Under the pieces are notes generated by a model, which was not told the DNA's origin, did no database searches, and saw only the letters and a list, made by a program, of their open reading frames with translations. Positions 6,899 to 13,143 of a stretch of 26,074 nt of DNA are shown one piece after another. The position numbers and the translations under genes were made by a program. Each line of letters begins with the position of its first letter. Positions within the stretch are counted from its first letter, which is position 1. Origin of the DNA: an uncultured Acidobacteriota bacterium (GTDB taxonomy: Bacteria > Acidobacteriota > Thermoanaerobaculia > Gp7-AA8); NCBI GenBank assembly GCA_946887105.1, contig CAMPKJ010000041.1, forward strand, positions 1 through 26,074, given 5' to 3'.

Positions 6899-6914
6899 TG
6901 TTTTCAGCGGCACC

Positions 6915-6920
6915 TACAAT
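6915..6920 (+). promoter_or_regulatory. -10 element (TACAAT) of the glycosyltransferase
   Basis: TACAAT ends 6 nt before the GTG start at 6927. No -35 is recognisable; the terminator stem occupies that position. Confidence 0.4.
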
Positions 6921-6926
6921 GGCCGC

Positions 6927-7607
6927 GTGCCGGTCGCGCTGATCGTCCCCGCCCTCGACGAGGAACACGCCATCGGCTCTCTCCTCGCCGCCATCGACCG
7001 CGGCCTCGTCCGCGACGTCATCGTCGGTGATAACGGCAGCCGCGACGCCACCGCCGCGGTCGCGCTCGCGGGCGGAGCGCAGGTCGTGCACGTCGCCGAG
7101 CGCGGCTATGGCGCGGCCTGTGCCGGCGCGCTGTCCGCTCTCGCAGCCGACGTGGACGTGGTGCTGTTCATGGACGCCGACGGTTCCGACGATCCGGCGG
7201 AGATCCCGCTCGTGCTCGAGCCGATCCTGAACGATCGCGCCGATCTCGTGATCGGCTCGCGCGCCCTCGGCATCGTCGAGCGCGGTGCGCTGACGCCGCA
7301 GCAGCGCTTCGGCAACTGGCTGGCCACGCGCCTGATCGCGCTTCTCTACGGTCACCGCTACACCGACCTCGGCCCGTTCCGCGCCGTTCGCCGCGATCTC
7401 CTGGATCGCATCGCCATGCGCGACCGCCGTTACGGCTGGACCGTGGAGATGCAGATCCGCGCGCTGCAACTCGGCGCGCGCGTCGCCGAAGTACCAGTGC
7501 GCTACCGAAAGCGCATCGGCAAATCGAAGATCAGCGGCACGGTGACCGGCGTGCTGAAGGCGGGGTGGTGGATCATCTACACGATCGTGAAGTACTCGCG
7601 ATCGTGA
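6927..7607 (+). CDS. family 2 glycosyltransferase (DPM1/dolichyl-phosphate-glucosyltransferase type), 226 aa
   Basis: GT-A fold glycosyltransferase that transfers a sugar from a nucleotide donor, in this subfamily often to a polyprenyl phosphate. Visible features: nucleotide-binding start VALIVPALDEE (residues 3-13), GDNGSRDAT (34-42), the metal-binding DAD within FMDADGSDDP (about 81-90), and the later DLGPFRAVRR and YGWTVEMQIRA segments typical of this group. The C-terminal WWIIYTIVKY is only weakly hydrophobic, so the protein is probably peripheral. The start is a GTG; a TACAAT hexamer ends 6 nt before it and no Shine-Dalgarno is present, suggesting a leaderless mRNA. An ATG at 6919 is out of frame. 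It converges on the thioredoxin-type selenoprotein gene with one base between the stops. Acceptor unknown. Confidence 0.85.
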   Translation: MPVALIVPALDEEHAIGSLLAAIDRGLVRDVIVGDNGSRDATAAVALAGGAQVVHVAERGYGAACAGALSALAADVDVVLFMDADGSDDPAEIPLVLEPILNDRADLVIGSRALGIVERGALTPQQRFGNWLATRLIALLYGHRYTDLGPFRAVRRDLLDRIAMRDRRYGWTVEMQIRALQLGARVAEVPVRYRKRIGKSKISGTVTGVLKAGWWIIYTIVKYSRS

Positions 7608-7608
7608 C

Positions 7609-8913
7609 CTACTGCATCGCCGCCAGCCGCTTCTCCATGGCCGCAATTCTGCGATCGCTGCGCTGACCCTCCGGCAATGCCTTCGCATATTCGATCGCCT
7701 GAGCGATCGTCTCGCGCGCAGCCTTCGTGTCGCCCTTGCTGGTGAAGATGTCCGCGCGCACGCTCAGCACGGCGAGCTTGCGCGGGCCGTAGACCCTGGC
7801 CAGCGCGCGATCGGAAGCCGCCAGCGCCTTGTCGTAATCCTTCATCTCTTTATGGATGAGCGCCAGCCGCGCCGGCGGGTTGTAGTCGTCCGGGAAATCG
7901 CGCTCCGACTGTTCGAGCATCGGGATGGCCTTCTCCGGTGTGCCGAGCTCGATGTACGCGCTGACGCGGTGCGAGTCGTACACCGCGCGCTGTTCGGCGG
8001 TCTTCGAGGCGGCCGCGACCTGTTCGAGAAACGCCGCCCACTGCGATCGCAGCCCGATGGTCCCTTCTTCGTCGCCCGCGGCGTCGCGCGCTTCGATGAG
8101 TGCGATGTAGAGGCCGGAGCGATCGTCGCCCGAGAGAGCGAGCTTGCGATTGTCGAAGACTTCCTGCGTCGCTTTTTCGAGCGCACTCATCAGCTTCGGG
8201 CGGTTCTCGTGCTCCTTGTCGAGCGCGACGGCGCATGACAAACCGGTGGCCGCAACGTTCGCGGCGGAGATCGTTCCCTTCACGCGCGGATAGAGCGCCA
8301 GAGCGCGCGTGGCGCACGGTTCGTGCTCGTATGCGAGCGAGAGGGAGAACAGCAGCGACTCCGCGGCGCGGCCGAATCGTTTCCAGCGTCCGGGCGCGCT
8401 GGCGAGCGCAGCCTCGTACGCTTTGGCCGCGGCGGCGTGCTTGCCGTCCGAGGCGAGGGCGTCTGCTTCCATGATCAACTTGTCGGCGGTGGCGGAGAGG
8501 TGCGACCGATGCTTCTGTTCCGCATCGTCGAGCATGGAGCGGATCTGCGCGATGTTCGCGCCGCCGACGTAGCGCAGCGTCACGGCGTCGCGTTTGGCAT
8601 CGAGCACGAGCAGCGTCGGCAGCGCCGGAATCGGATAGCGCTTCAGGAACGCCGCGCTCTCAGGCGCCTCGGTATTGAGACTGAGCCAGACGAACCGTCC
8701 GGCGTACCGCTCGAGGCTTTTGTCCGTGTAGACATTGGCCTTCATCGAGCGGCACGTGTGTCACCACGGCGCCCATGCTTCGACGAAGAGCGGAACGTTC
8801 TTCGCGCGCGCCTGGGCGATCGCTTTCGCATAGTCGTTTTCGATGAACGGGAGCTCCGCGCGCGCGCTCAGCGAAGCGAGCACGAGCAACGCGATGGGGA
8901 GGAGGCGTTTCAT
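7609..8913 (-). CDS. exported thioredoxin-fold/TPR selenoprotein, Sec at residue 51, 434 aa
   Basis: With UGA (8763-8761) read as selenocysteine the frame runs from ATG 8913. It encodes a signal peptide (MKRLLPIALLVLASLSARA), a thioredoxin fold with FVEAWAPW-U51-H-T-C54-RSM, the cis-proline region PIPALPTLLVLD (about 90-102), and about 300 residues of TPR-like helices. In cysteine homologues the active site reads WCxxC, so the UGA stands exactly at the attacking nucleophile. Upstream of the UGA there is an intact signal peptide and half a thioredoxin domain; translation from ATG 8745 would discard both, leaving no active site. Likely a periplasmic thiol:disulfide reductase or a client-specific redox protein; the TPR part would bind partners. 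A TACAAT hexamer lies 8 nt before the ATG. The stop (TAG) is one base from the stop of the convergent glycosyltransferase gene. Confidence 0.87.
8704..8763 (-). promoter_or_regulatory. candidate SECIS element of the thioredoxin-fold gene
   Basis: On the minus strand, five bases after the UGA, GTGCCGCTCGA (8755-8745) pairs with TCGAGCGGTAC (8714-8704), 11 bp with one G-U. Inside are GGC/GCC and TGTC/GACA helices topped by the loop TACACG, about 31 nt from the UGA. The loop lacks an early G, so it is a weaker match to the bacterial SECIS model than the one in the ArsC-family gene. Folded by eye. Confidence 0.5.
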
Positions 8914-8921
8914 GGCGCGAA

Positions 8922-8927
8922 ATTGTA
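8922..8927 (-). promoter_or_regulatory. -10 element (TACAAT) of the thioredoxin-fold selenoprotein gene
   Basis: TACAAT on the minus strand ends 8 nt before the ATG at 8913. There is no Shine-Dalgarno. No clear -35. Confidence 0.45.
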
Positions 8928-8936
8928 GGCCCTGTC

Positions 8937-8964
8937 GTCAGTTGCCGGTTGTCAGTTGTCTGTG
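8937..8964. repeat. degenerate heptanucleotide repeat
   Basis: Four 7-nt units in phase (GTCAGTT, GCCGGTT, GTCAGTT, GTCTGTG) lie between the S9 peptidase stop and the selenoprotein promoter. A shorter stretch in the same phase is at 24586-24599. It resembles short tandemly repeated sequences found between genes in some bacteria. Confidence 0.4.
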
Positions 8965-8984
8965 CCGTTTCGCCGTTGTTTCAC

Positions 8985-11084
8985 CTACATCGCTCCCGGC
9001 GTCACCCATCGCCGGAACCACTGATCCACCTCGTTGTAAAACACGCGCGAGTTCTCGGCGTTGAGGATCCAGTGATTCTCTTCCGGCCAGACCAGGAGAC
9101 GGCTCGGGATCTGGAGGCGTTGCAGGAGAGCCCACATCTCCAGCGTATTGTTGAGCGGGACGCGATAGTCCTTCTCTCCGACCGACAGCATCATCGGCGT
9201 CTTGAACTGCGCGGCGAAGCGGACCGGATTCTGCGTACGCCACGTTTCGCTCTGCTCCCACACCGGACCGTTCATGGCCAGCTCGCGGCCGTACATCACG
9301 TCCGAGGTTCCCCACTGCGTCTCCAGATTCACGAGCCCGGCATGACTGAGCAGCGCCTTGAAGCGCGAGCCCGACCACGCCTCGAGCGCATTGGCGAGAT
9401 GTCCGCCGTAGCTCGCACCGCCGGCGATCTGCCGCGACGCGTCGATGAACGGATACTTTGCGATGGCTGCGTCGGCCGCTTCCATCAGCTCCATGGCCGG
9501 ACCGCGCAGCGGATCGCCCTGGATGGCCTGCGCGAACTCGGCGCCGAAACCGGTCGAGCCGGTGTAGTTCGTCAGCAGCAGTACGTAGCCCGGCTTCGCC
9601 AGCAGGTGATAGTTCCAGCGCAGCGTGATGGAGTCCTGCCACATGTTGTGCGCGCCGCCGTGGATGAGCACGAACAGCGGATATTTCTTCGACGGATCGA
9701 AGCCCGCCGGCTTCACGATCATGTTGTGGATCTTCCGCCCGCGCGTGGACGTGAACCAGAAATGCTCGGGCGGCGCCCAATCGATATTGCGCGCCTGTTC
9801 GACGTTGAACGAGGTGAGATTGCGATGCGACGGGCGCGCGCCTGCCTCGATGCGCACGACCTCGGCCGGATCGACCGACGAGCCCCACAATCCCACCAGC
9901 ACCGGCGCGTTTTCGGCCGCCGCCAGTCCGCTGTACACGCCGCGCTCCGGCGCGAGCATCAGCTTCGCGTCGCCGCCGCTCGACGGCACCGCGTAGATCT
10001 TCACCAGCCCCGAGTCTTCGGCCGTGAAGTAGAGCATCCGTCCGTCGTGCGAAACGACATAGCTGCCCACCGAGCGGTCCGTGTTGGCGATCACGCGCTC
10101 GTTCTTCATCGACGGCCAGTCGAACGACACCAGCCGGTCGAGGTTGTACGTCCTGCCGTTGTTCGGACCGAACGTCGCGTAGAGCGTGCGGCCGTCAGGG
10201 CTGAACGAGACGTCGCCGTACGAGCCGTTCTGCATGGTGAGCTTCTCCGGCTCGCCGCCGTTCACGCTGACGCGATAGAGGTCGTATCCGTACTCCGCGA
10301 ACGCGGACGTGTTCTGTACCGTCGTGGCGGGGAAGACGATCCACTGGCCGTCCGGCGACCATTCTCCGCTGAGCGACTCGCCGCCGCTCCCGAAGCCGCC
10401 GGTGCCCGCGAATCCCGCGGCGGCGACGAGCTTCGTGCCGGCCAGCAGGTCCTTCGGCGATCCGCCGTCCACTGACTGCACGAGCAGGTGCGGCTCGCGG
10501 TTCACATCGATCCAGCGGTCCCACGAGCGAATGGGAAACGAGTCGTAGATGCGCACCTTGAACTTGCGATCCTTCTCTTCTTTCGCCGCTTTCTTGTTCG
10601 CCTCGTCGTCAGCGGCATCGGGGAAGACGCTGCTGGCAAACAGCAGGCGCTTGCCGTCGGGACTGAACTTCGGAGAGCGCAACGCCGTCGAGAGATTCGT
10701 GACGCGCTGGGCCTCGCCGCCGCCGGCGAGGTCGAGCATGTAAATCTGGCTGACTTCGTCGGCGTCGCGTTTCGCGGAGAAGGCGATGCGCCGGCTGTCC
10801 GGCGACCACGACGGGCTGCTCTCGCCGGCCTTCAGCGCCGTGATCTTGCGTGGTGCGGCGCTGCCGTCGGCAGGCACGAGCCACAGGTCGCTGGTCTGTT
10901 CCTTCTCGTCGTACGACGGCTCGGTGACCGAGAAGATCACCCACTTTCCGTCGGGGCTGATCGCCGGCGAACCGACGCGTTTCATCAGCCACATCGTTTC
11001 GTGCGTGAGCGGTTGCTTTTCGGCGGCGAAAAGGGTGATCGCGGCGAGGCAGAGGGCGAGCAATGGCAGCGTGCGCTTGAGCAT
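8985..11084 (-). CDS. secreted S9-family prolyl oligopeptidase (dipeptidyl/acylaminoacyl peptidase type), 699 aa
   Basis: Serine peptidase that cleaves short peptides, probably in the periplasm. A signal peptide (LPLLALCLAAITLFAA) is followed by a beta-propeller made of TolB/WD-like repeats, seen as recurring SPDGKW, SPDSRR, SPDGKR, SPDGQW and SPDGRT, up to about residue 430. A C-terminal alpha/beta hydrolase domain follows. Catalytic residues are S558 (GGASYGGH), D639 (GEKDYRVP) and H671 (ENHWI); all are present and the length is normal. It lies 12 nt after the VanZ-like gene on the same strand. A TAGAAT hexamer, which contains that gene's stop codon, lies 9 nt before the ATG, so it can be transcribed alone. 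Substrate unknown. Confidence 0.93.
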   Translation of the reverse strand: MLKRTLPLLALCLAAITLFAAEKQPLTHETMWLMKRVGSPAISPDGKWVIFSVTEPSYDEKEQTSDLWLVPADGSAAPRKITALKAGESSPSWSPDSRRIAFSAKRDADEVSQIYMLDLAGGGEAQRVTNLSTALRSPKFSPDGKRLLFASSVFPDAADDEANKKAAKEEKDRKFKVRIYDSFPIRSWDRWIDVNREPHLLVQSVDGGSPKDLLAGTKLVAAAGFAGTGGFGSGGESLSGEWSPDGQWIVFPATTVQNTSAFAEYGYDLYRVSVNGGEPEKLTMQNGSYGDVSFSPDGRTLYATFGPNNGRTYNLDRLVSFDWPSMKNERVIANTDRSVGSYVVSHDGRMLYFTAEDSGLVKIYAVPSSGGDAKLMLAPERGVYSGLAAAENAPVLVGLWGSSVDPAEVVRIEAGARPSHRNLTSFNVEQARNIDWAPPEHFWFTSTRGRKIHNMIVKPAGFDPSKKYPLFVLIHGGAHNMWQDSITLRWNYHLLAKPGYVLLLTNYTGSTGFGAEFAQAIQGDPLRGPAMELMEAADAAIAKYPFIDASRQIAGGASYGGHLANALEAWSGSRFKALLSHAGLVNLETQWGTSDVMYGRELAMNGPVWEQSETWRTQNPVRFAAQFKTPMMLSVGEKDYRVPLNNTLEMWALLQRLQIPSRLLVWPEENHWILNAENSRVFYNEVDQWFRRWVTPGAM

Positions 11085-11093
11085 GGCGCGCAG

Positions 11094-11099
11094 ATTCTA
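11094..11099 (-). promoter_or_regulatory. -10 element (TAGAAT) of the S9 peptidase
   Basis: TAGAAT on the minus strand ends 9 nt before the ATG at 11084; its TAG is also the stop codon of the upstream VanZ-like gene. No clear -35. Confidence 0.35.
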
Positions 11100-11480
11100 G
11101 CCGCGTTGGCGGCGAGCCACGCGCGCCACGACCGTCATTCCCAGCCAACTTCCGGCAACATCCAACAGTACGTCCCACGGTGTGCCGGTGCGGGTGAGGG
11201 TCAGGCTCTGGCGCCATTCGTCGGCGACCGCGACGATCAGCGCGACGATGATTGCGGCGGCGGCGCGGCGGTCGGCGCGCCAGGTCAATGCGCCGAGGAT
11301 CCCGTAGCTGATGATGTGCCCGAGCTTGCGGATGGTGACGTTGACGGCCCAGGACACGTCGCGTCCGAGAAGCAGGGATAACCAGCCCTGGCTCTGGCCG
11401 GACGAGAAGCTGTCGTCGGAGGCCCAGAGGATCACGATGGCCCAGACGACGACGGGCAGCCAGAGTCTCACCAGACGCAT
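11097..11480 (-). CDS. VanZ-like membrane protein, 127 aa
   Basis: Small integral membrane protein of the VanZ-like family: an N-terminal helix (LWLPVVVWAIVILWAS), then a helix containing KLGHIISYGILG, then AAAAIIVALIVAVADEWRQ, then a final helix at the C-terminus. The KxxHxxxYxxL signature followed by DExxQ is characteristic of the family. Some VanZ proteins affect resistance to teicoplanin, but no general biochemical role is settled. I chose ATG 11480; a TTG at 11492 is possible but would overlap the promoter. A TATTGT hexamer lies 8 nt upstream and overlaps the -10 of the divergent phosphatase gene. Confidence 0.8.
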   Translation of the reverse strand: MRLVRLWLPVVVWAIVILWASDDSFSSGQSQGWLSLLLGRDVSWAVNVTIRKLGHIISYGILGALTWRADRRAAAAIIVALIVAVADEWRQSLTLTRTGTPWDVLLDVAGSWLGMTVVARVARRQRG

Positions 11481-11487
11481 GGCCGCG

Positions 11488-11494
11488 TACAATA
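11488..11494. promoter_or_regulatory. overlapping divergent -10 elements
   Basis: TACAAT (11488-11493, +) lies 13 nt before the phosphatase ATG at 11507. TATTGT (11494-11489, -) lies 8 nt before the VanZ-like ATG at 11480. The two hexamers share five base pairs, so one bidirectional promoter may serve both genes. Confidence 0.45.
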
Positions 11495-11506
11495 ACCCGC
11501 CGCAGA

Positions 11507-13120
11507 ATGGAACCGCGTCCGATCCGACTCACCGTGCTTCAGCCGAACCTCGCGCCAATCGACGTGAAACAGGCGGGGCCGCTGATCACGCTCGGCCGCG
11601 CCACCGACTGCACGGTCCCGATCCGCGACCGTTATCTCTCGCGCCGTCACGCGGAGATCATCTTCGAGCAGCAGTCGTGGATCGTGCGCGACTGCGGCAG
11701 CGTGAACGGGACGATGCTGAACGGCACGCGCCTGAACGGTTCCGCGCCGCTCAAGCCCGGCGATCGCATCACGCTCGGCGACAGCGAAGTGGTCTTCGAG
11801 CCCACCGACAGCTCGGCCTCGCACATCATCGCGTTCGACAGCGACTCGCAGGCCAAGGCGATCGCCATTCCGCTGCAGGACCACGAAGCGGGCACCACGC
11901 GCACGAACGTGCTGGGCATGCTCGCGCTGCAGTTCATCGAAGACCGCGCCATGGACGAGCTCTTCGACTTCATTCTCGATCAGGTGGTCTCGCTGATGCA
12001 GCCGTCGCGCGCGGCGCTGGCCTTGCTGGGACCCGATGGCAAGTCGTTCGACAACATCCTCCTGCGCCGCAGTGACGCCAGCGACTCGCTCGATCTCTAC
12101 ATCAGCAGCACGCTGCTGGCCGAGGTCGTGGAGGGGCGCAACGTGGTGTCGTTCGTCGACACGTCGCAGGACGAGAAGCTGGCCCGGGCGCAGTCGATCA
12201 TGGCCCAGAACATCCGCTCGGCCATCTGCGCGCCGGTGATGATCGGCGACGCTGTCGTGGGCGTGCTCTATCTCGATTTCCTCGCCCAACGCGGTGCGGT
12301 GACGCACGACGACGTGCACCTCATCGCGCAGATCGCGCGCTTCGCGGCGCGCAAGCTCGAGACCACACGGCTGCGCGAGGAGTCGGTGGCCAAGGCGCGC
12401 CTCGACGAGGAACTGCGCACGGCGTACACGATCCAGAGCCGTCTGCTGCCGGCGGAGCTTCCGTCGATCGACGGCTATGTCTTCGCGGGCACCAACAAGC
12501 CGTGCCGGACGGTGAGCGGCGATTACTACGACGTGGTGGTGCGGCCCGACGGGCGCATCTACTTCATCATGGCCGACGTGAGCGGCAAGGGCATCACCGC
12601 GGCGCTGGTGATGGCCAGCGTGGCCACGGCGTTCAACATCTTCACGCGCACCGATCCGGCGCCGGCCGATCTCGTGCGCGAGCTGAACATGACCCTCGCG
12701 CCGAAGACCGCACCGACGAAGTTCGTGACCATGGTCGTCGGCGTGCTCGATCCCGCGACCGGCTCGGTCGAGTTCACGAACGCGGGGCACGTCGCGCCGC
12801 TGGTGATCTCGCGCCGCGGCGTCGAGCCGATGACGGCCACGGACATGGTGGTGGGCCTGTTCGCGCAGGCGCCGTATCGCACGCAACGGACCACGCTGGA
12901 GGCCGGCGACTCGCTGGTGCTGTTCACGGATGGTGTGACCGAGGCGGAGAACGAGGCGGAAGATCAACTCGGACTCGACCCGATCGCGACGCTGCTCTCG
13001 ACGCTGCACGGCACGCCCGCGCCGCACGTGCTGGAGACCATCGAGCGGCACGTGCATGCGTTCGCCGGCGCGGCGCCGGCCAACGACGACGTGACGATGT
13101 TCGCGCTGACGCGGATGTAG
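11507..13120 (+). CDS. FHA-GAF-SpoIIE (PP2C) phosphatase, 537 aa
   Basis: Cytoplasmic signalling phosphatase of the RsbU/SpoIIE type, which usually dephosphorylates an anti-anti-sigma factor. Domain order: FHA at about 8-97 with the phosphothreonine-binding pattern GRATDC, SRRHAEI and NGT; GAF at about 140-290 (ICAPVMIGDAVVGVLYLD at its end); a linker helix (ARLDEELRTAYTIQSRLLP); and a PPM-type catalytic domain at about 325-537 with VSGDYYD, ADVSGKGI, FTNAGHVAPL, LFTDGVTEAEN and NDDVTMFAL. The metal-binding aspartates are present. No partner anti-sigma or STAS gene is visible nearby. The FHA domain implies input from a Ser/Thr kinase. No Shine-Dalgarno; TACAAT is 13 nt upstream of the ATG. 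Confidence 0.92.
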   Translation: MEPRPIRLTVLQPNLAPIDVKQAGPLITLGRATDCTVPIRDRYLSRRHAEIIFEQQSWIVRDCGSVNGTMLNGTRLNGSAPLKPGDRITLGDSEVVFEPTDSSASHIIAFDSDSQAKAIAIPLQDHEAGTTRTNVLGMLALQFIEDRAMDELFDFILDQVVSLMQPSRAALALLGPDGKSFDNILLRRSDASDSLDLYISSTLLAEVVEGRNVVSFVDTSQDEKLARAQSIMAQNIRSAICAPVMIGDAVVGVLYLDFLAQRGAVTHDDVHLIAQIARFAARKLETTRLREESVAKARLDEELRTAYTIQSRLLPAELPSIDGYVFAGTNKPCRTVSGDYYDVVVRPDGRIYFIMADVSGKGITAALVMASVATAFNIFTRTDPAPADLVRELNMTLAPKTAPTKFVTMVVGVLDPATGSVEFTNAGHVAPLVISRRGVEPMTATDMVVGLFAQAPYRTQRTTLEAGDSLVLFTDGVTEAENEAEDQLGLDPIATLLSTLHGTPAPHVLETIERHVHAFAGAAPANDDVTMFALTRM

Positions 13121-13143
13121 CGCAGCCGCGACGGGCGTTCCCT

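Noticed and set aside
6711..6904. selC (tRNA-Sec), 6S RNA or cyclic di-GMP riboswitch in the gene-free stretch
   Set aside because: No T-arm with TTCGA and no 8-bp acceptor stem of tRNA-Sec was found. There is a GACGAAAGTC hairpin, but the GGCAAACC and GCAAAGCC elements of the riboswitch are missing; a 6S-like central bubble was not evident.
6036..8763. UGA read as Trp or Gly genome-wide (alternative genetic code)
   Set aside because: Many complete genes here end cleanly in UGA at the expected family length, and both internal UGAs fall at cysteine positions, not at Trp or Gly positions.
8949..10475. 508-codon plus-strand frame opposite the S9 peptidase
   Set aside because: Arg/His-rich translation typical of antisense frames in GC-rich DNA; the minus-strand frame has complete peptidase motifs.
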